Assembly: GCF_000316575.1 (NCBI RefSeq)
Contig: NC_019682.1
Coordinates: 4,710,001 to 4,774,000, forward strand
DNA from: Calothrix sp. PCC 7507
GTDB taxonomy: Bacteria; Cyanobacteriota; Cyanobacteriia; Cyanobacteriales; Nostocaceae
Reading direction: 5' to 3'
DNA length: 64,000 nucleotides
Positions 24,801 to 33,586 of the stretch are shown piece by piece (the stretch's first letter is position 1; each line of letters begins with the position of its first letter). Under the pieces are notes generated by a model. It had not been told where the DNA came from. It was given only the letters and a program-made list of their open reading frames with translations, and ran no database searches. Position numbers and translations under genes: made by a program.

Positions 24801-25889
24801 ATGTTTAACGATAAATCTAAATATCGAACTTTCTCATTTTACCAAAAAACTACGGCTCTAAAAACCTTAGTTTTTGCAACTTTAATCATGGCTTTAACCT
24901 TCTCATTTTTATTAGATTTGGCTTTAGGTTCAGTTGATATCCCTATTAATGAAGTAGTTAAGATTTTGCTCAGACAAGAACCTGAAAAAGCAACATGGAC
25001 TAATATTATTCTTAAATTTCGCTTACCTAAAGCTTTAACTGCTACTTTAGCGGGTGCTGCTTTGGGTGTAAGTGGTTTGCAAATGCAAACTTTATTTAGA
25101 AATGCTTTAGCAGGGCCTTTTGTATTAGGAATTAGTTCTGGTGCAAGTTTAGGTGTAGCGTTGGTTGTGTTGACAGCTAGTGCTACAGCACCAACACTAT
25201 TGGCAGATTTGGGAATAATTGGTGATTTTGGTTTAGTAGTAGCAGCAAGTTTCGGCGCAGCATTGGTGTTAGGGACGATGTTAGTTGTTTCTCGCCGAGT
25301 ACAAGACACAATGACACTATTGATTTTAGGTTTATTGTTTGGCTATGCTACGAGTGCAATGGTTAGCATTTTGCTGCAATTTAGCTCTAAAGAACGCATT
25401 CAAAGTTATATTATGTGGACTTTTGGTAGTTTTGCTGGGGTGACTTGGAGACAGTTAGTTGTTTTAACTCCAGTGATTATTTTGAGTTTATTGGGAGCAG
25501 TGTTGCAATCAAAACCTTTGAATGCGCTTTTACTGGGTGAATCTTATGCGCGTAGTTTAGGTTTAACGGTGCAGAAAACTAGGTTTTCTATTATTACTAA
25601 TGCATCTATATTAGCTGGAGCAATAACTGCTTTTTGTGGCCCGATAGCTTTTTTAGGTGTAGCAATTCCTCATTTATGTCGGAGTTTTTTTAATACTTCC
25701 GACCATCGAATCTTGATTCCTGGGGTAATAATTATGGGTGCTATCTTAGCATTGTTTGCAGATTTGTTGTCCCAACTGGCGGTAAGTCAGATGGTTTTAC
25801 CTTTAAATGCTGTGACTGCTTTGATAGGAACTCCTGTTGTGACTTGGGTAATTTTGCGGCGTAATTCTCAAAAATCTTTCCCGTCATGA
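24801..25889 (+). CDS. FecCD-family ABC permease (BtuC-like)
   Basis: A 362-residue integral membrane protein with about ten transmembrane helices. Typical FecCD stretches: ILKFRLPKALTATLAGAALG, GLQMQTLFRNALAGPFVLGI, GSFAGVTWRQL and AFLGVAIPHLCRS near the ATPase-coupling loop. It forms a homodimeric channel for a metal chelate or cobalamin. The gene starts two bases after the binding-protein gene and overlaps the ATPase gene by four bases (ATGA). Confidence 0.92.
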   Translation: MFNDKSKYRTFSFYQKTTALKTLVFATLIMALTFSFLLDLALGSVDIPINEVVKILLRQEPEKATWTNIILKFRLPKALTATLAGAALGVSGLQMQTLFRNALAGPFVLGISSGASLGVALVVLTASATAPTLLADLGIIGDFGLVVAASFGAALVLGTMLVVSRRVQDTMTLLILGLLFGYATSAMVSILLQFSSKERIQSYIMWTFGSFAGVTWRQLVVLTPVIILSLLGAVLQSKPLNALLLGESYARSLGLTVQKTRFSIITNASILAGAITAFCGPIAFLGVAIPHLCRSFFNTSDHRILIPGVIIMGAILALFADLLSQLAVSQMVLPLNAVTALIGTPVVTWVILRRNSQKSFPS

Positions 25890-26929
25890 GTGACTCAATT
25901 TTGACAACTCATAACCTGACTATTGGTTACAAGACATCACGGAAAACTATTCGGAGTGTGGCGTCTGACATTTCGGTATTTCTGCAAGCTGGGGAATTGG
26001 TTTGTTTACTCGGACCCAATGGTGCGGGTAAGTCTACATTACTGCGATCGCTTGCCGGAATGCAACCACCAATATCAGGTGAAGTGCAGCTTTTAGAAGA
26101 AAATATTTACAAGTTACCACCCCAAGATTTAGCCAAACGTCTGAGTTTGGTACTCACGGAGAAAGTTGATGTGGGAATGCTCTCAGCCTATACTCTGGTG
26201 AGTATGGGGCGATATCCTTACACTGATTGGTGGGGAAAGTTGACACCCGAAGATGAAGCCATAGTGCATTGGGCTATCGAATCTGTAGGAGCAGTGAACT
26301 TAGCACAACGCTATGTGAGCGAATTAAGTGATGGTGAACGCCAAAAAATTATGATTGCTCGTGCTTTGGCTCAGTCGCCTATGGTGATGTTACTTGATGA
26401 GCCAACGGCATTTCTAGATTTACCACGTCGGGTAGAGATTATGCAATTGTTGCGCCAATTAGCACGGGAAACTAATCAGGCGATTCTTCTTTCTACCCAT
26501 GATTTAGATTTAGCTTTGCGTCTTGCGGATAAGATTTGGCTATTAGCAACTAATGGAACTTTACACGTTGGTGCGCCAGAAGATTTAGTGTTGAGTGGCG
26601 CATTTGCTGATACTTTCCGTAGTGAAGGTGTAGAGTTTGATGTTGCTTCCGGAGAATTTCACCTCCAAATACCCCATAAAGGAGAAATTAATTTGCTGGG
26701 TGAGGGTATTGCAGCAGTTTGGACTATTCGGGCTTTACAAAGAGTTGGATTTATAGTTAAACAAGGTGAAGATACTACCCATAGCTTGTTTCCTGGTGGG
26801 AATAGGCAAATATCAGTAGAAGTAATATCTGAGCCGAGACGGGTTTTTTGGCAAATTACAAATAGCAAAGCTGTATCCATGCATCATTCATTGTATGAAT
26901 TGATTAAATTTTTGGGCGTTGCTGATTGA
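25886..26929 (+). CDS. ABC transporter ATP-binding protein (BtuD-like)
   Basis: A 347-residue cytoplasmic ATPase. Walker A GPNGAGKST (43-51), signature LSDGERQKIMIARAL (147-161, Asp replacing the first Gly of LSGGQ), Walker B MVMLLDEPTAFLD (166-178) and switch His205. The C-terminal 90 residues (GEINLLGEGIAAVWTIRALQ... PRRVFWQITN) form an extension beyond the canonical domain, as in some cobalamin/haem importers of this class; its role is unknown. It energises the permease encoded just upstream. Confidence 0.92.
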   Translation: MSDSILTTHNLTIGYKTSRKTIRSVASDISVFLQAGELVCLLGPNGAGKSTLLRSLAGMQPPISGEVQLLEENIYKLPPQDLAKRLSLVLTEKVDVGMLSAYTLVSMGRYPYTDWWGKLTPEDEAIVHWAIESVGAVNLAQRYVSELSDGERQKIMIARALAQSPMVMLLDEPTAFLDLPRRVEIMQLLRQLARETNQAILLSTHDLDLALRLADKIWLLATNGTLHVGAPEDLVLSGAFADTFRSEGVEFDVASGEFHLQIPHKGEINLLGEGIAAVWTIRALQRVGFIVKQGEDTTHSLFPGGNRQISVEVISEPRRVFWQITNSKAVSMHHSLYELIKFLGVAD

Positions 26930-27116
26930 GAATATGAATTTATCTCACGCTCCAGACGCAGAAAATCAGAGTTTGAGAGATTTAACCCTGAGCGCAGCCG
27001 CAGGATTTTTGGTGCAGTAAGCATGATTCTGCTGATGACAAATCTAGCTATTGCTAGATGCTGTGGTTTGCCCAATAGTTATAAGCTACAGCTATTCAGC
27101 CAAGAGAGATATACCT

Positions 27117-28436
27117 GTGGATGCCATTTTAGAGCGATCGCACGCACTCAAACAAGCCTTAGTCGATTTTGTCCTCGATGCAGAAGGTGAACTCGCACAA
27201 GCGCTGGAAAGCTACGCAGCAGAACATTTACGTCGTAGTGGTGGGGATAGTACACAGCGAAACTTAATCACCAATAGCTTCATTACAGAAGGGAAAGTCG
27301 GCGACAAGTCACCACTGGAATTATTTATCGCCAGCCATCCAGATTTATCAGAGAGCGATCGCCACTTGCTCACCAACTGGGAGCGGAGTTTTATCGGCTT
27401 ATTTGCCATTACCGAAATCTTACCTGATGGCGTGGAATTGATGAATTGGTTGACAGCCAAACACTATATCGCCAAGCCAAATAATTCTCAAACGCTACAA
27501 GAAATATCTCGGTTAAAAGTAGGAGAAATCTTGTTGACTAGCATTTCTCCCATCACTGATAGCTACTGGTTGTTTTCGGATACCTACACAATCATGGGTA
27601 AATTGGGTAAACCAAAACTTGCTGTAGCTATTGGCAATTTTAAAGACAATTATAAAAGTTATCTTTACAGAGATGCTCCAGAGTTACTAGCAGAAGCTTG
27701 GCACTCTGTAGAGCAATATCATCATCAATTTGTGGACTTTTTTGGTAGTGATGAAATCACATTACCTGGATATCAACTCAATAAAAAAATCGCTGAGTTT
27801 CAAGAAATATTGTTGCAAAAAAGCCTGGAAGCAGCCGGAATTGATCCGACAAAATCCCTAGCTGAGGTAGCAGCAGCAGCTGGACTCGGAGAAGAGGAAA
27901 TCAACGCAGTAGCGCAAGAAGCGGGTGCTGATTCTGAAGAAGTTGCTCAGATATTTAAGAATAAAAGCAAAATGGTTGCACCCAAGGTTGATTTACCAGG
28001 CGAACTCAAAAAAGCAGAACAAGTCACGGCTCTTTCTCATCCTCGTTGGGGACAAATATTTTTACCGACATACAGCAAGATAAAAACAATTTTATCAGCA
28101 GAAGACTGGCAAAGTGTGGAAGGAGGAGAGAAACTAATTCGCTACTATCTTGAAGATAATTCTATTAATGCATTTATCTGGGAAAGGTTAGCCCAAGAGT
28201 ACCCCACATCTTTAGAAAAGGTGTTGCAAACATACCTAAAACGTCCAGAGTTGAGTTTAACAAGTGACTTGGATGCACTTTTGCAAGAATTCCATAAACC
28301 TCTCAAGCCAGAGTTACCAGAAATTGCTAGCGTACCGATACATTTGCATAACTTATTTCAAGAAGCTTTAGGAGAAGTGAATAAATCTAAGCCTAAAAAT
28401 AAGGGGCAAAAAAACCCAGCCAAGGGTTTTAAATAA
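27117..28436 (+). CDS. Conserved cyanobacterial protein of unknown function
   Basis: About 439 residues, soluble, mainly helical, with no catalytic motif that I recognise. The start is uncertain: an ATG at 27051 is open, but the first 22 residues (MLDAVVCPIVISYSY) look non-genuine, and GTG at 27117 (VDAILERSHALKQAL) follows a purine-rich AAGAGAGA. Residues about 245-295 are acidic with repeated Ala/Glu (LAEVAAAAGLGEEEINAVAQ), resembling a helical adaptor. The C-terminus is basic (NKSKPKNKGQKNPAKGFK). It is separated from the B12 operon by 187 bases, so co-transcription is not obvious. Confidence 0.75.
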   Translation: MDAILERSHALKQALVDFVLDAEGELAQALESYAAEHLRRSGGDSTQRNLITNSFITEGKVGDKSPLELFIASHPDLSESDRHLLTNWERSFIGLFAITEILPDGVELMNWLTAKHYIAKPNNSQTLQEISRLKVGEILLTSISPITDSYWLFSDTYTIMGKLGKPKLAVAIGNFKDNYKSYLYRDAPELLAEAWHSVEQYHHQFVDFFGSDEITLPGYQLNKKIAEFQEILLQKSLEAAGIDPTKSLAEVAAAAGLGEEEINAVAQEAGADSEEVAQIFKNKSKMVAPKVDLPGELKKAEQVTALSHPRWGQIFLPTYSKIKTILSAEDWQSVEGGEKLIRYYLEDNSINAFIWERLAQEYPTSLEKVLQTYLKRPELSLTSDLDALLQEFHKPLKPELPEIASVPIHLHNLFQEALGEVNKSKPKNKGQKNPAKGFK

Positions 28437-28497
28437 GTAATTTTTGTAGGGTGGGGGAACCCAACCCTTTGCGTTAAACCCTGATAATTTTGCTGGT

Positions 28498-28677
28498 GGG
28501 CATTGCCTAGGCTGTTGACTCTGAGGGTTTTCAGCCCAAAATGCATCATACAAAATAATAGTCGTAGTTAACGTTCTCACCAGGGCACGGCAGTGCCGAT
28601 GCCCCTACGGTAAACACAAAAATTGCATGATAATTTTTAGCTAATTTCGTACAAAGTCAACAGCCCAGGCATTGCCC
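28498..28677. repeat. 180-bp inverted-repeat element
   Basis: The arms 28498-28520 (GGGCATTGCCTAGGCTGTTG...) and 28655-28677 are reverse complements at 21 of 23 positions. The centre holds a second palindrome GGGCACGGCAGTGCCGATGCCC. One arm sequence, AGTCAACAGCCTAG, recurs at 55773-55787, where a MITE has inserted into it. The region 28437-28748 contains no gene. Confidence 0.7.
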
Positions 28678-28748
28678 AAATATAGGACAATACGCTTGGT
28701 GTTAGCGCCAAAAACGCTTCATCTACGTAGGTTGGGTAATTTTAGACT

Positions 28749-29894
28749 TCATACTTCAGCCTTTATTTGTCCATCTTTGAGTAGCTTTAATTGCTGTCCT
28801 CGCCACTCAATGGTGCTACCAATGAAGCCTTGACACCAAATTCCAAAACTAATTAAGTCGCGGAAAGGAATTAACCACAAAAACTTTTTGGCGACTGGAT
28901 CGTGTAAAATCTTCACCCCTACAAACCAACCCATTAACAACCGCATTCCCCAAGTAATAACTAAGATTATCCAACTTAGTTTTGATGCTCCGCTAGCAAT
29001 TAATAACAACAAGCTGGTGACAGTACCGTAGGTGAAAAGCAGTCCTAGATAACCCCAAGGTTGAGAAACACGGATACAACGCGCCCAACGGATTTGTCGT
29101 TGGATGGCATCGGCTAAGGTGCTGGTGTCTAGGACATGGTCAACTATATAATCAGAGAGTATAACTTTGTAACCTGCCTGGGCTGGTAGGTAGCCGAGTT
29201 GAAAGTCGTCAGCTAAATAATTGGCGATCGCCCCAAATCCACCGATCGCTTTTAGGGCTTGTTGGCGAATTACAATTGTGGAACCAAACGCAAATTTTAT
29301 CCCTGAGAGTTGATTGTTAACTAAAACCCCAGCATGAAAATCGGTAGCGGTTCCCACTGCTTCTAAGGTTGTTACCCATCCCTGTGCTAAGGAACGATAT
29401 AAACAAGTGACAACACCCACACTCTCATCTTGCAAAGGCTGAATTACCCGTTGTAAATAGTCCTTACCAACGCGGATATCACTATCGGCGATGAGCAAAA
29501 TTTCATGTTTAGCGGCAGTGACAGCATTCGCCAGATTACTTACTTTCAGGTTAGCCCCAATAATGCGATCGCTCACCACCAACTGCATATCTACATCTGA
29601 GAACTGTTGGATCATTTTCTCGATAAGTGCAATCACAGGATCGTGGCGATCGCGCACAGCAAAGATAATCTGATATTCTGGATAATCTTGCTGGCAAAAT
29701 GAAGCGAGGTTTACTTCAGCATCACGATCTAGCCCACAAACTGGCTTGAGGATACTAATAGCCGGATGAAACTGGGACGCGATAGGATGGGGGTGAGGAA
29801 AAAAGGCGATCGCTGCATAAATCCCATAACAGTAAAACAAGATAGCTGCTAAACAAAGAATTAACAGCACTAGCTCAATAATTTGCATTTGCAC
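28749..29894 (-). CDS. hpnI: Hopanoid glycosyltransferase HpnI (ceramide glucosyltransferase-like, GT21)
   Basis: A 381-residue membrane glycosyltransferase. It has an N-terminal anchor (residues 4-30), then the GT-A domain with SILKPVCGLDRDAEVNL, LLIADSDIRVG (DxD-like metal site), YLADDFQLGY and QIRWAR (the (Q/R)xxRW motif), and C-terminal membrane helices. In Burkholderia, HpnI adds N-acetylglucosamine to bacteriohopanetetrol, the first step towards the cyclitol ether side chain. The partner enzymes HpnK and HpnJ are encoded on the same strand 6-8 kb away. It is preceded by heptamer repeats at 29905-29931. Confidence 0.88.
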   Translation of the reverse strand: MQMQIIELVLLILCLAAILFYCYGIYAAIAFFPHPHPIASQFHPAISILKPVCGLDRDAEVNLASFCQQDYPEYQIIFAVRDRHDPVIALIEKMIQQFSDVDMQLVVSDRIIGANLKVSNLANAVTAAKHEILLIADSDIRVGKDYLQRVIQPLQDESVGVVTCLYRSLAQGWVTTLEAVGTATDFHAGVLVNNQLSGIKFAFGSTIVIRQQALKAIGGFGAIANYLADDFQLGYLPAQAGYKVILSDYIVDHVLDTSTLADAIQRQIRWARCIRVSQPWGYLGLLFTYGTVTSLLLLIASGASKLSWIILVITWGMRLLMGWFVGVKILHDPVAKKFLWLIPFRDLISFGIWCQGFIGSTIEWRGQQLKLLKDGQIKAEV

Positions 29895-30175
29895 AAAGCT
29901 CTAAATCAGTGAACAGTTAACAGTTAACAGTGATCACGGTTCAAGTAGGTAGGGTGGGCAATGCCCACCAAAACCCTGATTCTGTGAGCGGTGCCCACCC
30001 TACAGATACTTTTTATATGAGATGATACAAATAAAGTTTTTTAGATAAAAAGTAGATAACTTATTATTTTATAATGACATAAGTAGGGTTGGGGTTTCCC
30101 CACCCTCAACTAATTAATAGCAATTTCTTCCTCACCCCTGGGAGAGCGAATTTAATAACTTGGGCATTAGTCATC
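29895..30175. repeat. Repeat-filled divergent intergenic region
   Basis: Heptamers at 29905-29931. An inverted repeat at about 29947-30004 combines GTAGGGTGGGCA, GGGCAATGCCCACC and GTGCCCACCCTAC. A GC-rich palindrome lies at 30085-30106 (GGGTTGGGGTTTCCCCACCC). The promoters of the two divergent genes must lie here, but I cannot assign them. Confidence 0.6.
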
Positions 30176-31804
30176 ATGAGTTTGATTTACTTTCTTTTGC
30201 GTTCGTCTTGGGGGATGGTAGCTATTGCGATCGTCACAGGATTCCTGAGTGGTGGTAGCAGCGCTGGACTAATCGCCTTGATTAGCGCTGCTGCCAGTAA
30301 TAGTACATCTACATCCCTGACATCCATAGCGTGGGGATTTTTGGGGCTGGTAGTCGTGGCACTGATTACTAGTATCATTTCACAGGTGATGCTAATTCGC
30401 CTCTCCCAAAATGCCGTCTTAGAATTGCGGATGCGCTTAAGTCGTCAAATACTAGCTTCGGAGTTAAGCCATTTAGAACAGCTAGGAAATCCCCGACTAT
30501 TAGCAACACTCACAGAGGATGTGCAAGCGGTTGCTAACTCTGTGTATGTGATTCCTTTTCTCTGTATTGATCTAGCGATGGTCTTAGGTTGCCTAGTATA
30601 CATCACTTGGTTATCTTGGTTAGTACTTTTAATCCTAGTCAGTTTGATGGTAGTGGGAATAGGTAGCTGTCAGTGGCTATTAAACAGAGGCGGAAAATTG
30701 CTAGCCCTAGCCCGTGAAGACCAAGATGTGCTATTCAAGCATTTGGGAACTATCACCGCCGGAGTCAAAGAACTCAAACTCAACTATCAACGCCGTCAAG
30801 TTTTTCTATCAAGATATCTGCAATCAACAGCAAACAGATTCCGCCGTCACAATGTCGATGGACTGACTCTGTTCGCCACGACTACTAGCTGGGGTAAACT
30901 CCTGTTTTTCTTTGCGATCGGTTTTTTATTATTCGCACTGCCAAAATTAATCACAATTAGTCCACAAACTCTCTCTGGCTACATCCTGACTTTTACTTAT
31001 TTAATGTTGCCAATGGACAATATTGTGAGCAATCTGCCCCAAATTAGTAAAGCTAATGTTGCCTTACAAAAAATCGAATCCCTAGGTTTATCTTTAGCTA
31101 GTCGCTCAGAAATCTCAACAGTGCCACCTGTCGTCAAATCTTCCTGGCAAAAGTTACAATTCAAGGAAGTTACCCACACTTATTATCGAGAAACAGAAGA
31201 TAATGGTTTTATTCTCGGACCCATAGATTTGACCCTATATCCTCAAGAATTAGTGTTTATTGTAGGTGGGAATGGCAGCGGCAAATCCACTCTTGCTAAA
31301 CTTATCACTGGACTTTATATACCAGAGAATGGAGAAATTTGGTTGGATGGAGAATCAATTAATGAACAAAACCGAGAATGGTATCGTCAACATTTTTCCG
31401 TGATATTCTCTGACTTCTATTTATTTGAACAACTTTTAGGTTTAGAAAATCCTGATTTGGATATGCAAGCCAGAGATTATCTCAAACAACTACAGCTAGA
31501 CCATAAAGTTAAAATAGAAAATGGGCAACTTTCGACAACTGCCCTTTCTCAAGGACAGCGTAAACGATTAGCCTTGCTCACGGCTTATTTAGAAGATAGA
31601 CCGATTTATTTGTTTGATGAATGGGCTGCAGATCAAGACCCTGTATTTAAAGAAATATTCTACACTCAACTACTACCAGAACTGAAAAGTAGAGGGAAAA
31701 CTATATTAGCAATTAGCCACGACGATCGCTATTTTCATCTCGCAGATCGGATAGTTAAGTTAGAATACGGCAAAATTGAATATGACAAGCAACACCACAG
31801 TTAA
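30176..31804 (+). CDS. Cyclic-peptide-export-type ABC transporter (fused membrane and ATPase domains)
   Basis: A 542-residue half-transporter of the SyrD/PvdE type. Six membrane helices (to about residue 280) are followed by an ATPase domain: Walker A VGGNGSGKST, signature LSQGQRKRLALL, Walker B PIYLFDEWAADQDP (Trp after the Glu, typical of this family) and ISHDDRYF (switch His). Family members export cyclic or non-ribosomal peptides such as syringomycin or pyoverdine precursors. No peptide synthetase or precursor peptide is visible nearby, so the cargo is unknown. The ATG at 30176 is chosen; an upstream TTG frame starts inside the 30085 palindrome and is rejected. Confidence 0.88.
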   Translation: MSLIYFLLRSSWGMVAIAIVTGFLSGGSSAGLIALISAAASNSTSTSLTSIAWGFLGLVVVALITSIISQVMLIRLSQNAVLELRMRLSRQILASELSHLEQLGNPRLLATLTEDVQAVANSVYVIPFLCIDLAMVLGCLVYITWLSWLVLLILVSLMVVGIGSCQWLLNRGGKLLALAREDQDVLFKHLGTITAGVKELKLNYQRRQVFLSRYLQSTANRFRRHNVDGLTLFATTTSWGKLLFFFAIGFLLFALPKLITISPQTLSGYILTFTYLMLPMDNIVSNLPQISKANVALQKIESLGLSLASRSEISTVPPVVKSSWQKLQFKEVTHTYYRETEDNGFILGPIDLTLYPQELVFIVGGNGSGKSTLAKLITGLYIPENGEIWLDGESINEQNREWYRQHFSVIFSDFYLFEQLLGLENPDLDMQARDYLKQLQLDHKVKIENGQLSTTALSQGQRKRLALLTAYLEDRPIYLFDEWAADQDPVFKEIFYTQLLPELKSRGKTILAISHDDRYFHLADRIVKLEYGKIEYDKQHHS

Positions 31805-31818
31805 GCTAATCAGAAGCC

Positions 31819-31857
31819 AGGAGTCAGGAGATTTGTGTATTCTGGCTCCTGACTCCT
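31819..31857 (+). terminator. Hairpin after the ABC exporter gene
   Basis: CAGGAGTCAGGAG and CTCCTGACTCCTG are perfect 13-nt arms. A second partial copy of TGTATTCTGGCT..TGAATACCCT follows at 31891. It lacks a clean T tract, so it may be a dispersed repeat serving as a weak terminator. Confidence 0.5.
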
Positions 31858-31973
31858 GAATACCCTGAGCCACGAGTCAAAAGGTTAATGTATTCTGGCT
31901 TCTGAATACCCTATTTAGGCAGAATGCAAGTTAAACGCACATCAGCTGAAAACTCAACACCGAGGAATTAAAA

Positions 31974-32339
31974 ATGGCAGATGCTAGAAACGTAATAGGG
32001 ACAAACTTGGAGAGTTGCTGCACTTCTCCTGTGACTGGGTATTACCGCGATGGGTTTTGTAATACAGGTGGCCAGGATTTTGGGATGCACGTTGTTTGTG
32101 CCCAACTCACAGCAGAATTTCTGGAATATACTAAATCCCAGGGAAACGACTTGAGTACACCTGCGCCCCAATTTAATTTTCCCGGATTGCGGCCAGGCGA
32201 TCGCTGGTGTTTATGTGCTGCACGTTGGCAAGAAGCGCTGGAAGCTGGTGTTGCACCTCCAGTTGTGCTTGCAGCCACCCATGCTAGAGCCTTAGAGGTC
32301 TGCAATTTTGAGGATTTGAAAAAACATGCTCTCACTTAG
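31974..32339 (+). CDS. DUF2237 family protein
   Basis: A 121-residue protein with the full DUF2237 pattern: NVIGTNLESCCTSPVTGYYRDGFC, DFGMHVVCAQLTAEFLEYTK and PGLRPGDRWCLCAARWQEAL, ending in APPVVLAATHARALEV. Four conserved cysteines suggest metal or redox chemistry, but the family has no established function. The start is the first ATG after AGGAATTAAAA. It stands alone between a repeat and a convergent hypothetical gene. Confidence 0.9.
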   Translation: MADARNVIGTNLESCCTSPVTGYYRDGFCNTGGQDFGMHVVCAQLTAEFLEYTKSQGNDLSTPAPQFNFPGLRPGDRWCLCAARWQEALEAGVAPPVVLAATHARALEVCNFEDLKKHALT

Positions 32340-32464
32340 GGATTTCTAAAAAGAATCGCACCTGTTAGGGAAAGATGCGATCGCAATTTGGACTTTTCTT
32401 TAGATAATGCTGTCATAATTTCACAGTTTTGCCGAGGATGATATTTGATGCTTTTTCAACTAAT

Positions 32465-32890
32465 TTAGGAAGTCAATACTAAGGATTCTTGGGCTATTTT
32501 TTCAATGACAAGCGATTGACAAAGTGCTTCAATTTTGTTGTTTCCACCGATATCAAAAAATAGGTGTAGCCATTCATCAGGGGAAAGGGAGAGGTTTTCT
32601 ATCCAAGGGGAGGGAGTGACTTTACCCCAGCCAGTAATTGTACCAAGATTAGCGGGTATTTCCGGTAAATCATTAGGGTTGGAATTGAGTTGTATATCGA
32701 GCCGAATGCAGGATTTCAGGATAAGTTTTAGGGGTTGTTCGGTGGTAGAAATTTCAGAAGCTGTATTATTGGGATTGAGTTCCCAGTAGTAGTTGAGATT
32801 GAGGATATAATTATAGGGAAATTGCCATCCCATTGAAAGCAATTCTGCTTCGGTAAAGTCGTATTGTTGCCAGATTTCTTCAAAGTTCAT
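32465..32890 (-). CDS. Hypothetical protein
   Basis: A 141-residue acidic protein starting MNFEEIWQQYDFTEAELLSMGWQFPYNY. It contains a Trp/Tyr-rich N-terminus and the segment LGTITGWGKVTPSPWIEN. No signal peptide, membrane segment or known motif. The composition (real Trp, Tyr and Asn usage) looks like a genuine protein rather than a shadow frame. The gene is convergent with the DUF2237 gene. Function unknown. Confidence 0.65.
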   Translation of the reverse strand: MNFEEIWQQYDFTEAELLSMGWQFPYNYILNLNYYWELNPNNTASEISTTEQPLKLILKSCIRLDIQLNSNPNDLPEIPANLGTITGWGKVTPSPWIENLSLSPDEWLHLFFDIGGNNKIEALCQSLVIEKIAQESLVLTS

Positions 32891-33308
32891 AGTTTTGCTT
32901 GAGGTTATATTAGGGAAGCAAAATAAAGTGAGTTTCTACAAGGGTTCCAGGTTGTCCAAATGTGTGGCAGTGAGGATGTTACCTGATGACATGGGTTAGG
33001 GAAGTTGGGTTTTTAGTGGGGATGCGATCGCTCTTTAGGGGAGTGGTTGAGGTGCGATCGCTTAGTTTAGACATGGATAATTAAGTAAGTCGGTGAGAAT
33101 AAACCTAACTATGTAACAGATTGTAAAATCGGCATAACCCTTGCGATTGCTTCATTCCACTTCGTTTCATTCGCAATGACATAGCGTGAATTATTTAAGC
33201 CGTTCTACTTATGCTCAACAGAAGGATTAAGCAATCACATCACTATTGCCTTCTTCTAGTTTAAAAATACCAAGTACAAAAAGAATTGCAATTACTGCTT
33301 TTATTTGT
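32891..33308. other. Gene-free stretch
   Basis: Contains several HIP1-like GCGATCGC sites and a CCACTTCGTTTCATTCGC palindromic repeat near 33158-33175. I see no gene, RNA or operator. Confidence 0.5.
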
Positions 33309-33433
33309 AGGACTTACGCATGTGTCACAGTCAAAACTTTGGTGCGTGACGCTATAAGTCCTGAGTCTACGTACAGAGTTTTTTCGTAGCGTCACACACC
33401 CTACAAATATCTTGTGCCAGTTGCGTAAGTCCT
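33309..33433. mobile_element. IS701-derived MITE (125 bp)
   Basis: The right end (TTGTGCCAGTTGCGTAAGTC, CT) is identical to the terminal repeat of the IS701 element at 17696-19022. The left end (AGGACTTACGCATGTGTCAC) matches it with a few changes. Between them is only a short repeat with TGGTGCGTGACG and TAGCGTCACACACC arms. It has no coding capacity and could be mobilised in trans by the IS701 transposase. Confidence 0.8.
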
Positions 33434-33586
33434 AATTTGTTATGAATCTTGGTGTTGTAGCGATCGCAATTTATAAGCCTGATGTTAGCCATGATCACGC
33501 ACCTTTTTAGTGCGACAATGGCTAAGAGCAACCTTTGTCTGTAAGCTTTTGGAGTGAGCCTGAAAATTTCGTAGCTTGATTGTTTC

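Noticed and set aside
27042-27059. ATCTAGC/GCTAGAT hairpin as terminator of the B12 operon
   Set aside because: Not followed by a T tract; it may be incidental or part of the next gene's leader.
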